Below, piece after piece: positions 46,400 to 53,830 of a stretch of 64,000 nucleotides of DNA. Source of the stretch: RPQJ01 sp963793675 (GTDB lineage: Bacteria > Pseudomonadota > Gammaproteobacteria > Steroidobacterales > Steroidobacteraceae). Made by a program: the position numbers and the translations under genes. The stretch spans positions 310,001-374,000 of the forward strand of contig CAWCBA010000008.1 in assembly GCA_963793675.1 (NCBI GenBank). Reading direction: 5' to 3'. Below the pieces are notes generated by a model that ran no database searches, was not told the DNA's origin, and saw only the letters and a list, made by a program, of their open reading frames with translations. Within the stretch, counting starts at the first letter, position 1; each line of letters opens with the position of its first letter.

Positions 46400-48024
46400 A
46401 GCTTGTCGCGGTGCAGCTTGATGCCGGCACGCTCGCGATCCCACGTGTCCGCGGTGATGCCCTGGTCGCGGAAGTAGACCTTGCGGATCTTGTTGGTCTC
46501 GGTCTTCGGGATCTGCGCGACCACGCGCACGTAGCGCGGCACCATGAAGTACGGCAGCCGCGGGATCAGGAATTCGGTCAGCGCGCGCGGATCCACCGTC
46601 CGTCCCGGCTTGGACGTCACCACGACCATCACTTCCTGTTCGGCGATTTCGCTCTCGACGCCGACGGCGGCGACTTCGTCGACGTCCGGGAACTGGCGCA
46701 CGCTGTTCTCGACCTCGAACGAGGAGATGTTCTCGCCGCGGCGCCGGATCGTGTCCTTCTTGCGGTCCACGAAAAAGAAATTGCCGTCGTCGTCCTGCCG
46801 GAACAGGTCGCCCGTGTGGAACCAGCCGTTGCGCCAGGCAGCCGCCGTCGCTTCAGGCTGGCCGTTGTAGCCGGCATTCATCGACCACGGATGCTGGCTG
46901 CGCACGATCAGTTCACCGATCTCGCCTTGCGGCACTTCAATGTCGTGGTCGTCGACCAGTCGTGCCTGGATGCCGGTGCGGGGCTTGCCGCAAGACCCGT
47001 AGACGCCCGTGTTGAGGTCCGTAACCAGCGGCGCCGAGACCTCGGTCATGTTGAAGCCGGTCAGGTATTCGAAGCCGAACCGCTGCGCGAAAGCGATCGT
47101 CTCCGCGCTGATCGGGAACATGGTCAGGCATTTCAGCGGATTGTCGCGATCGTCCGGTCGAGGCTCGGACTTTGCGAGGAACGCGGCCATCACGCCGATC
47201 AATCCGGACGTGGTGACGCAGTTGCCTTCGCGCACCTGGTCCCAGAACTTCGCCGTGCTGAAGCCGTCGACCAGGTAGATGCTGCCGCCGCGCACCAGCG
47301 CCGCGTACGTCGGGCTGGTGCCGCCGACGTGGAACATCGGCAGGTTGACGAGAATCGCCTCGCCATCGCCCATGTAGCCGTACACGGTCATGCCCGTCAT
47401 GTAGAGCTGCAGGTAGGGTGACAGCACGCCCTTGGAGTAACCGGTGGTCCCGGACGTGTAGATGATCGACTGGATGTCCCAGTGATTGATGTCGGCGCTC
47501 TCGTCGAGCTGCGCGGCGTCGCCCCGCAGCGCGTCTTCGCCGATCATCGTCAGCTGGGCCTGCGTCGTGGCAGCCGCCGGGCCGATCGTGACGACCTGTC
47601 GCAGGTGCGGCAGGGCGAGCCCGTCGAGACGCTCCACAAGGCTGTGGTGCGCCACCATCACGCTGGCTTCCGCTGCGTTGACGACGTGGGCGAGTACGTC
47701 ACCGCGATAGGCGGTGTTCAGCGGCACGAACACGGCGCCGAGGTAATTGGTCGCGAACCAGGCGAGCACCATCGGGCGTCCTGTCGGCAGCCACGCGATG
47801 ACGCGGTCGCCCTTCTTGACGCCGAGTCGCTGCAGGCCGGCCGCGGCTGCACGGACTTCAGACAGGCATTCGGCGTAGGTCCAGGTGCTGCCGTCTTCGA
47901 ACAGTGCAAAGCGGCGCTCGGGGTGGCGCGCCGCGCGGGTGTCCAGCATTGCCTTGAGGACACAGTCTTCCCGCGCCGGGACGGCGGGATCCAGCCAGGG
48001 TGGCCGACGCTCTTCGAGGCCCAT
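46396..48024 (-). CDS. AMP-forming acyl-CoA ligase
   Basis: 542 residues, intact paralogue of the broken ligase at 16560. MGLEERRPPWLDPAVPARED, IQSIIYTSGTTGYSKGVLS (P-loop), TGFNMTEVSAPLV, NGWFHTGDLFRQDDDGNFFFVDRKKDTIRRRGENISSFEVE, and PKTETNKIRKVYF with the catalytic Lys. Related to carnitine/crotonobetaine-CoA ligase-like (CaiC) enzymes. Follows an NTF2-like gene by 9 bp, giving another NTF2-ligase pair. Its stop overlaps the stop of the molybdopterin gene by 4 bp. Confidence 0.9.
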   Translation of the reverse strand: MGLEERRPPWLDPAVPAREDCVLKAMLDTRAARHPERRFALFEDGSTWTYAECLSEVRAAAAGLQRLGVKKGDRVIAWLPTGRPMVLAWFATNYLGAVFVPLNTAYRGDVLAHVVNAAEASVMVAHHSLVERLDGLALPHLRQVVTIGPAAATTQAQLTMIGEDALRGDAAQLDESADINHWDIQSIIYTSGTTGYSKGVLSPYLQLYMTGMTVYGYMGDGEAILVNLPMFHVGGTSPTYAALVRGGSIYLVDGFSTAKFWDQVREGNCVTTSGLIGVMAAFLAKSEPRPDDRDNPLKCLTMFPISAETIAFAQRFGFEYLTGFNMTEVSAPLVTDLNTGVYGSCGKPRTGIQARLVDDHDIEVPQGEIGELIVRSQHPWSMNAGYNGQPEATAAAWRNGWFHTGDLFRQDDDGNFFFVDRKKDTIRRRGENISSFEVENSVRQFPDVDEVAAVGVESEIAEQEVMVVVTSKPGRTVDPRALTEFLIPRLPYFMVPRYVRVVAQIPKTETNKIRKVYFRDQGITADTWDRERAGIKLHRDKL

Positions 48025-48033
48025 GCGGGAAAC

Positions 48034-48444
48034 TCAGCTGCCGGCGACAGTCTTCTGCGGACGGGAACCGTCGAGCGGCAGGCCGAGTTGTTGCAGCACG
48101 GTCTGCAGGTCGAAGTAGTCACGCCACTCGCAGATCAGGCCGTCGCGGAACAGGAACGTGGACATGTAGGGCAGGCTGACCTGCTTGCCGTCCTTGACGT
48201 AGTTCTCGACGCCCTCGACGACCGCCGACGTGTCGTCCGCAATGATGCGGTGGACGTCATAGCGCTTGTCCGTCATGCCGTTGCCGAACTTGGCAAAAAA
48301 GTTGCGGACCTTCGCCTTGCCGTGGATCGGGCCGATCGGAACGTTCACCGCGATGACGTCATCGGTGCAGAGGTCCATGACGCCTTCGAGGTCGTCGGCT
48401 TTCCAGGCGGCGTAGTAGGCGCGGACGATGTCGGCGTTATTCAT
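48034..48444 (-). CDS. NTF2-like protein
   Basis: 136 residues, MNNADIVRAYYAAWKADDLE. VMDLCTDDVIAVNVPIGPIHGKAKVRNFFAKF and EGVENYVKDGKQVSLPYMSTFLFRDGLICEWRDYFDLQTV give the limonene-epoxide-hydrolase/ketosteroid-isomerase-like fold with WRDYFD, also seen in the proteins at 23417 and 35972. Precedes a ligase gene by 9 bp; an operator is 68 bp upstream. Confidence 0.82.
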   Translation of the reverse strand: MNNADIVRAYYAAWKADDLEGVMDLCTDDVIAVNVPIGPIHGKAKVRNFFAKFGNGMTDKRYDVHRIIADDTSAVVEGVENYVKDGKQVSLPYMSTFLFRDGLICEWRDYFDLQTVLQQLGLPLDGSRPQKTVAGS

Positions 48445-48511
48445 GGGCGTGGTCTCCGTGGAAGGACCTCGATGCCGGTCTGGAACGAGTCCGGCCGAGG
48501 ATAGGGGCTAG

Positions 48512-48528
48512 GGTCCAGTTGTGCAAGT
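48512..48528 (-). promoter_or_regulatory. Island operator copy 8
   Basis: Minus-strand reading ACTTGCACAACTGGACC, nearly perfect for RCTTGCAYWATNRGACY (C at 11). Sixty-eight bp upstream of the NTF2-ligase operon. Confidence 0.65.
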
Positions 48529-48616
48529 GACCGCGGTGGGCCGATGTCCGGTCGATCGCGGCGAGTGGTCCGCTGCACTGCGGCACAGTCTGCCGCATTC
48601 TTGCGGCAGGCCCTGC

Positions 48617-48645
48617 TTGACAGCCTCTGGTCGTTGACCGATGTT
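48617..48645 (+). promoter_or_regulatory. Sigma-70-like promoter
   Basis: TTGACA (48617-48622), 17-bp spacer, GATGTT (48640-48645). The -35 is perfect and the -10 is weak. The expected transcription start falls at the next operator copy. Confidence 0.4.
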
Positions 48646-48648
48646 GCA

Positions 48649-48665
48649 ACTTGCATTATTGAACC
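48649..48665 (+). promoter_or_regulatory. Island operator copy 9
   Basis: ACTTGCATTATTGAACC, a near-perfect match to RCTTGCAYWATNRGACY. It overlaps the probable start point of the promoter at 48617, the position of a repressor site. Confidence 0.65.
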
Positions 48666-48692
48666 AGAAGGTCCCTCGAACGTGCGGTCCGC

Positions 48693-48824
48693 ATGCAGCC
48701 GAAAGCCGACTCCCGCGACGCCTTCGCAGCGCCTGTAGGCCGCTTCATTGCGCAGTTGCGGACGGCGGGGGGCGCGCTGCAGAAGGGCGCTTCTCTTCTC
48801 GCCATCCAGGCTGGCGTGCCGTGA
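48693..48824 (+). CDS. Possible short ORF under operator control
   Basis: 43 codons, beginning MQPKADSRDAFAAPVGRFIA and ending LLAIQAGVP. The stretch VGRFIAQLRTAGGALQKGAS looks like an amphipathic helix. Support comes mainly from position: operator copy 9 ends 27 bp before the ATG. There is no good Shine-Dalgarno, and it may be the 5' part of a frameshifted gene running to about 48975. Function unknown. Confidence 0.3.
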   Translation: MQPKADSRDAFAAPVGRFIAQLRTAGGALQKGASLLAIQAGVP

Positions 48825-48996
48825 CTCGAGACCGGCACGTACGCGACCTGCGCAATCTCTTTCCGTGCTGTCTCGGCCGGCCGGGGCAACCCGCGGTGCC
48901 ACGCACGGCACGCGAGCCACCATCAATGCGTCGCAGGGCCTTGAAGCCGCGCAAACCTGCACGCCCGACGCGTAAAGGCCGATCCGGCTGACCCGC

Positions 48997-51345
48997 ATGC
49001 ACGACCAGGCTGCACCGCTGGCATCGTCGCTCGCTCGCACAGGAAAGCCACTGTTCATCCTGGATGCGCGTCACGGCGTCGAAGAACGCTGTCTGCGCGA
49101 GTGGCTGCGTAAGCGAGGGGATACCGAAGCGACCGCCGGCAGCAGCGATTGTGTCGTCCTGCCGATCTCCGTCGAGGGTCGCGCACTGTCACTGGAGCGG
49201 CTCGCCTCGATGCTGGTGGCCAACGACGACACGCGGGTCATACCCGTGCGGGTTGCCTGGCGGATTCCCCATCTGGAGCACGAGCGCGGCTTGCGCTTGC
49301 GCGACCTCTTGTTCGGCGATCCGCGGCATCCGGGAAGGGTACGAGCGGCGTGGGTGATGCTGCGGGACCGGCAGCAGGCGCATTGCCTGGTCGGCAGGCC
49401 CGCGACGATCGGCGAGTTGAAGCAGCGCTTCGCCGGGCAGGTGGCGGGTGTTGAACACCGGGAGCGACATGCGTTCGCTCGCTTCGTCGCGCGCGAGGCC
49501 GCGCTGACCCTCGACATCGAGGAGCGTGGTGTCCAGGGCAGTCGCTACAAGGTGCCGCGCTTCGTCGCCGAAAGCATCCTCGCGAGCCGTGAGTTCCGTC
49601 CCGCTCTCGAGCGGATCGCGGATGAGCAGGGTCGCGCGCCGGCGGATCTGCTGGCGGAATCGAGACGCTACCTGAAAGAACTGGTGTCCAAGCCGAGCCC
49701 GCTGTGGCTCGACCTGCGCGCGCATCTGGATCGCTTCCTGTTTACTCGCGGTTACGAGCGCCAGACGCGTTTTGACCCGACGGAACTCGAGCGGCTGCGC
49801 CAGAGCATGCGCACGCATCCGACGGTGCTGCTCTTCACTCACAAGACTTACATCGATGCCAGCTTGCCGGCCCTGCTGCTCTACAGCAACGACCTGCCGA
49901 TGCTGCACACGTTCGGCGGAATCAACATGGACTTCGCCGGCTTCGGCGCGCTGCTGCGGCGGTCCGGCGCCATATTCATCCGCCGGACGTTCCAGGACAA
50001 TCCGGTCTACAAGCTCGTCCTGCGCAAGTACGTGGGATACCTGCTCGAGAAGCGCTTTCCGATGTCATGGGCGCTGGAAGGCACGCGCTCGCGCCTGGGC
50101 AAGTTGATGCCGCCCCGCTATGGCCTGCTCAAGTACACGCTGGATGCCGCGCACGACGCCGGCGTCGAGAACGTGCACATCTATCCCTTCGTCACGAGCT
50201 TCGACCTGATCCGCGACGTCGAGGAATACGCCGCCGAACAGACCGGCCGAATGAAGCAGCCCGAATCGCTCAAGTGGCTGATGGGTTACGTCCGGTCGCT
50301 GCGCCGGCCGATGGGACGAGTGCGCGTGGACCTCGGTGATCCGGTCGTGGTCGGGCAGGCGCCTGTTCCGGGCGACAAGCTGGCGCTCGCGAAAATCGCG
50401 TTCGAGGTCGCGGTGCGCGCCAACCGCGTCACGCCGCTCACCGTGACGGCCGTGATGTGCCTGGTTCTGCTCGGTACGGCACCGCGCGGCGCCACGGCGC
50501 AGGAACTGGTGAAGCTGGTCGCGGTGCTCGCGGATTGGGCGCGCGCCCGCGGCATCCGCATGACCGACGAGCTCGCCGACGACGACCGCGCAGCGTTTCT
50601 CGTCAACGTCGATCGCCTTGCCGCGAGCGGATTGCTGCTCCGTTATGACGAGGGCAGCTCGGTGGTCTATGCGATCGAGCCGGCCCGGCACCCTATTGCC
50701 AGTTACTACCGCAACACCATCGTCCATCACTTCCTCGACAAGTCCATCCTCGAACTGGCGCTGTTCAAGGTCGACGACGTTGCTGACGGCGGCGTCGCTG
50801 CAGTCTTCTGGGCGGAGACCGAACGCCTGCGCGAACTGTTCAAGTTCGAATTCTTCTATCCGCCGCGCGACGAATTCCGCGCCGGGCTCGTCGCCGAACT
50901 CGAGCGTGTCGATCCGAGGTGGCGTGAGCGCCTCGCCGGGGATCGGCAGCAGGCCCGTCGACTCTCGCGGCGGTTGCAGCCCTTCATCGGCCACGCGGTC
51001 CTGCTGCCGTACGTCGAGGCCTATGCCGTGGTCGTGGACCTGTTGGCCCGGCTCGGTCCCGGTGAGCGGCTCGAGCAGGGTCGCTGCGTCGAACTCGCGC
51101 TGAAAGAGGGGCGCCAGGCTTATCTGCTGCGACGGATCAGCAGCGAGGCGTCGATCGGCAGGATCCTGTTCGAGAACGGCTTCCGGCTGGCCATGCATCT
51201 CGGGCTTGCTGGCGAAAGCACCACCGGGACAATCGCCGGGCGGCGGGCGCTGCTGTGGGAGTTGCGGGCGCTGTCGCACCGCATGGAGCGGATGCGGCAC
51301 GAGGCGCTCGCTCGCGCCGAAGAAATCATGGCGATGAAGCCATGA
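48997..51345 (+). CDS. plsB: Glycerol-3-phosphate 1-O-acyltransferase PlsB
   Basis: 782 residues, the full length of gammaproteobacterial PlsB. The acyltransferase motifs are all visible: block I FTHKTYIDASLPALL with H282 and D287 (HX4D), block II GAIFIRRTFQD, block III MSWALEGTRSRLGKLMPPRYG (E361), block IV IYPFVTSFDLI. The long N- and C-terminal helical domains are present (RYKVPRFVAESIL and LDKSILELALFKVDD). First acylation of glycerol-3-phosphate at the inner membrane. It is unusual to find it inside a catabolic island and next to a wax-ester-synthase remnant, so it may be a second copy for storage lipids. It overlaps the remnant start by ATGA. Confidence 0.93.
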   Translation: MHDQAAPLASSLARTGKPLFILDARHGVEERCLREWLRKRGDTEATAGSSDCVVLPISVEGRALSLERLASMLVANDDTRVIPVRVAWRIPHLEHERGLRLRDLLFGDPRHPGRVRAAWVMLRDRQQAHCLVGRPATIGELKQRFAGQVAGVEHRERHAFARFVAREAALTLDIEERGVQGSRYKVPRFVAESILASREFRPALERIADEQGRAPADLLAESRRYLKELVSKPSPLWLDLRAHLDRFLFTRGYERQTRFDPTELERLRQSMRTHPTVLLFTHKTYIDASLPALLLYSNDLPMLHTFGGINMDFAGFGALLRRSGAIFIRRTFQDNPVYKLVLRKYVGYLLEKRFPMSWALEGTRSRLGKLMPPRYGLLKYTLDAAHDAGVENVHIYPFVTSFDLIRDVEEYAAEQTGRMKQPESLKWLMGYVRSLRRPMGRVRVDLGDPVVVGQAPVPGDKLALAKIAFEVAVRANRVTPLTVTAVMCLVLLGTAPRGATAQELVKLVAVLADWARARGIRMTDELADDDRAAFLVNVDRLAASGLLLRYDEGSSVVYAIEPARHPIASYYRNTIVHHFLDKSILELALFKVDDVADGGVAAVFWAETERLRELFKFEFFYPPRDEFRAGLVAELERVDPRWRERLAGDRQQARRLSRRLQPFIGHAVLLPYVEAYAVVVDLLARLGPGERLEQGRCVELALKEGRQAYLLRRISSEASIGRILFENGFRLAMHLGLAGESTTGTIAGRRALLWELRALSHRMERMRHEALARAEEIMAMKP

Positions 51346-51491
51346 CCATGATCTCGCAACTGGGCGCACAGGATTCGCAGTTTCTCTACGTGCAGGTCGG
51401 CGACGTGCTGACGCACGTCATGAGCATCAATCTCTACGATCCGTCGACCGCACCGTCAGGCCAGCCGCACGCCGGTCAGTTGCTCCGATAG
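51342..51491 (+). pseudogene. N-terminal remnant of wax ester synthase/DGAT
   Basis: 49 codons, MTMISQLGAQDSQFLYVQVG, then THVMSINLYDPSTAP. This is the unmistakable start of WS/DGAT acyltransferases (LSAQDAQFLY...THV...YDPSTAP). After residue 38 the homology stops, and the frame runs into the antisense 3' end of the neighbouring SDR before a stop. About 420 residues, including the HHxxxDG active site, are missing. Its ATG overlaps the plsB stop, so plsB and a complete WS/DGAT were once coupled. Cause: deletion/rearrangement or an assembly join. Confidence 0.75.
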
Positions 51492-52412
51492 CGTCCAGAG
51501 CCGTTCGGCCGCTTCGTGATCGACGGCCCAGGGCCGCACACCCGCGGGACCTCTGTCTTCAGGCGGGACGGCGCGGGCGATGTCGCAGTCTTCGCAATAC
51601 AGGCCGCCGAGGCCGGCGAGTTGCGGGCTGGTGGCGGCCCACACGGTGGTGGCCGCGCCTTGCTCGATCGTCTTGAACAGCGGGTTGACGACGCCGTCCG
51701 CCGTCACCCAGCCCATCGCAACCTGTTCTTCCATCGGCAGCGAGCGCTGCAGGTCGGTCATGATCGCGCCCGGGTGCACCGCGAATGCGCGGATGCCCTG
51801 CGCGCGTCCGCGCTCATCCACGCCGAGGGCACAGAGGCTGTTGGCCGTCTTCGCCTGGCCGTAAGCGAACCACTTGTGGTACTCGCGCCGTTCGAAGTTG
51901 GGGTCGTCGAAATTCATCGGCGTGATGCGATGCCCGAGCGAGGAGAGCATGACGACTCGCGCGCCCGGCGCTGCTGCCAGCGCTGGCCAGAGACGGCATA
52001 GCAGCTGGAAATGCCCGAGGTGGTTGGTGGCGAACTGGCTCTCGTAGCCACGGCTGTCGCGCGCGAGTGGCGCTGCCATGATCGCGGCGTTGCAGACGAG
52101 AACGTGCAGTGGGTCGTGGCGCGCCAGCCAGTCATTCGCGAAGGCGTCGATGGAGCTCGGGTCCATCAGGTCGAGCGCCGCAAGCTCGACGTTGGTGAGG
52201 CCCGCCAGTGCAGCTCGCGCCTTGTCCGGGGTGCGGGCCGGCACGGTGACGCGGGCGCCGGCCGCGGCGAGGGCACGCGTGGTCTCGACGCCGATACCCG
52301 AATAGCCGCCGGTGACGATGACGTTGCGGCCGGCGAGGTCGATCCCCGCGAGCACGTCGGTCGCGGTCGAGCGCATGCCGAAGCCGGAAGGGAGGGGCGC
52401 CTGTGTCGTCAT
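51456..52412 (-). CDS. Short-chain dehydrogenase, retinol-dehydrogenase-like
   Basis: 318 residues from MTTQAPLPSGFGMRSTATDV. NVIVTGGYSGIGVETTRALA, LVCNAAIMAAPLARDSRG, VVMLSSLGHRITPMNF and YGQAKTANSLCALG provide the T-G-x3-G-x-G, N, S and Y-x3-K elements. The layout (about 310-320 residues, ATNHLGHFQL, AVHPGAIMTDLQR) is that of retinol dehydrogenase/WWOX-like SDRs acting on hydrophobic alcohols. Divergent from the thioesterase gene across an operator. Its 3' end abuts the truncated WS/DGAT. Confidence 0.87.
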   Translation of the reverse strand: MTTQAPLPSGFGMRSTATDVLAGIDLAGRNVIVTGGYSGIGVETTRALAAAGARVTVPARTPDKARAALAGLTNVELAALDLMDPSSIDAFANDWLARHDPLHVLVCNAAIMAAPLARDSRGYESQFATNHLGHFQLLCRLWPALAAAPGARVVMLSSLGHRITPMNFDDPNFERREYHKWFAYGQAKTANSLCALGVDERGRAQGIRAFAVHPGAIMTDLQRSLPMEEQVAMGWVTADGVVNPLFKTIEQGAATTVWAATSPQLAGLGGLYCEDCDIARAVPPEDRGPAGVRPWAVDHEAAERLWTLSEQLTGVRLA

Positions 52413-52465
52413 CGATCGTTTCCGCCCTTGATGGATCGCGTCGGCGAAGTCAGGATAGGACCCCG

Positions 52466-52482
52466 CGTTCGATTGTGCAAGC
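52466..52482 (-). promoter_or_regulatory. Island operator copy 10
   Basis: Minus-strand reading GCTTGCACAATCGAACG, near-perfect for RCTTGCAYWATNRGACY except the last base. It lies between divergent SDR (54 bp) and thioesterase (46 bp) genes. Confidence 0.6.
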
Positions 52483-52527
52483 GACCGGTCCCCCGCCGGC
52501 GCAGGAGTCAAGCCCTTGCGAGTCACG

Positions 52528-53013
52528 ATGCCCACGCCCGAGCAGGTGCGACAGCTTCCCGAGCTGGTGCGGGTGCGCGTGCCGAAAGAATGGGAAGACC
52601 TGAACGGACACGTCAACGTGAAGCATCACCTGACGATGTACGACCTGACGAGCGACCCGTTGCTCGAGCTGCTCGGCATCAGCGAGGAATGGGTTCGCAC
52701 GCAGCGAATCGGGCTCTTCGATCTCGAGCACCACATCTGGTTCCTCAATGAAGTGCACGTGGGCGAAGAGGTGTCGCTGTTCCTGAGCTTCACCGCCCGC
52801 AACGAAAAGCGCGTGCAGGGTCACGTGTTCCTGCTGAACGCCACGCACGAGCGCCTCGCCAGCGTCGTCGAGTTCGTGTCTGCGGCCGCCGACCTCGACG
52901 CACGGCGCACGGTGTCGCTGCCTGCCGTCATTGCCAACGGCATCGACGAATTGATGGCACGCCAGCGCAACCTCGACTGGGCGGCACCGCTGAGCGGCGC
53001 GATTTCCATCTGA
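52528..53013 (+). CDS. Hot-dog thioesterase
   Basis: 161 residues. KEWEDLNGHVNVKHHLTMYD is the 4-hydroxybenzoyl-CoA-thioesterase-like helix start, where D/N-G-H-V-N replaces the usual D-x-x-G-H-V. It is followed by RIGLFDLEHHIWFLNEVHVGEEVSLFL and a long strand. Cleaves acyl-CoA thioesters, possibly releasing CoA from dead-end products. ATG 52528; a TTG four codons upstream is the alternative. Precedes a DUF1295 gene by 22 bp (probable operon). Confidence 0.8.
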   Translation: MPTPEQVRQLPELVRVRVPKEWEDLNGHVNVKHHLTMYDLTSDPLLELLGISEEWVRTQRIGLFDLEHHIWFLNEVHVGEEVSLFLSFTARNEKRVQGHVFLLNATHERLASVVEFVSAAADLDARRTVSLPAVIANGIDELMARQRNLDWAAPLSGAISI

Positions 53014-53035
53014 ACGCCACGGAGACGAACATCCC

Positions 53036-53830
53036 ATGCTCGACGACCTGATTCGTCTCGCCCTCGCCGACGCCGCGCTGGTGTTCGGGTCGTTCATCCT
53101 GCTGTGGGCGATCAGCATGGCGACGCGCGACTCGAGCCTCGTCGACATCTGGTTCGCACCGTGCATCGGGGCGGCCGCGGTGCTCGGCGTGTTCGTCGCG
53201 CACGGTGCAGAACCGCGGCGCATCCTGATCGCCGTGCTTGCCGTCATCTGGTCGGCGCGACTGGGCGGCTACCTGGCATGGCGCAACTGGGGCCGGGAAG
53301 ATCCCCGCTATGCGCGCCTGCGCAAGCACGTCGAAGACCAGGGCGGGAATTTCGCCTGGCACAGCCTGACGCGCATCAACATCTACCAGGCGGCGATCGT
53401 CTTCGTCGCAATTGCGCCTTTCCTCGTGGCGCAGACGGCGCCCACGCCGGCAGCACTCGGCCCGCTTGCGTGGTTCGGAGCCGCGCTGGTGCTGATCGGC
53501 GTCACTTTCGAGGGGACCGCGGACTGGCAGCTCGCACGCTTCAAGGCCGTGGCCGGCAATGCCGGTAAAGTGCTGGACACGGGTTTGTGGCGCTATTCGC
53601 GGCACCCCAATTACTTCGGTGAAACCTGCGTGTGGTGGGGTTACTGGCTGGTGGCCTGCGAACACCCCTGGGGATGGTTCACGGTGTTTTCACCCGCGCT
53701 CATGACGTGGTCGATCCTCGGCATGATGGGCAAGGAACTCGTCGAGCGGCGCATGCTCAAGAAGCGTCCGGGGTACGAAGACTACGTGCGGCGCACCAGC
53801 GGCTTCTTTCCCTGGCCGCCACGTCGTTGA
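53036..53830 (+). CDS. DUF1295 membrane protein (steroid 5-alpha-reductase/ICMT-like)
   Basis: 264 residues, paralogue of the protein at 36526 (shared WGREDPRYARLR/WGKEDPRYARLR, GLWRYSRHPNYFGE and FFPWPPR/FIPWPPR). Hydrophobic segments at about 10-30, 40-58, 65-83, 120-140, 150-168 and 195-240. The conserved SRHPNYFGE motif is the cofactor site of the family. Two copies in one island suggest two related reductions or methylations of membrane-soluble cyclic substrates. The last 49 bp overlap the 3' end of the convergent HxlR-type gene. Confidence 0.85.
   Translation: MLDDLIRLALADAALVFGSFILLWAISMATRDSSLVDIWFAPCIGAAAVLGVFVAHGAEPRRILIAVLAVIWSARLGGYLAWRNWGREDPRYARLRKHVEDQGGNFAWHSLTRINIYQAAIVFVAIAPFLVAQTAPTPAALGPLAWFGAALVLIGVTFEGTADWQLARFKAVAGNAGKVLDTGLWRYSRHPNYFGETCVWWGYWLVACEHPWGWFTVFSPALMTWSILGMMGKELVERRMLKKRPGYEDYVRRTSGFFPWPPRR

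Larger units (their letters stand above)
48445..48996 (+). other. Regulatory intergene before plsB
   Basis: 552 bp. It holds two island operators (48512 and 48649), a small hairpin (CTGCCGC/GCGGCAG, 48590-48609), a promoter-like TTGACA-N17-GATGTT (48617-48645) and a possible short gene at 48693-48824. From 48825 to 48975 other frames look weakly coding, so a frameshifted small gene may extend toward plsB. Confidence 0.5.
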
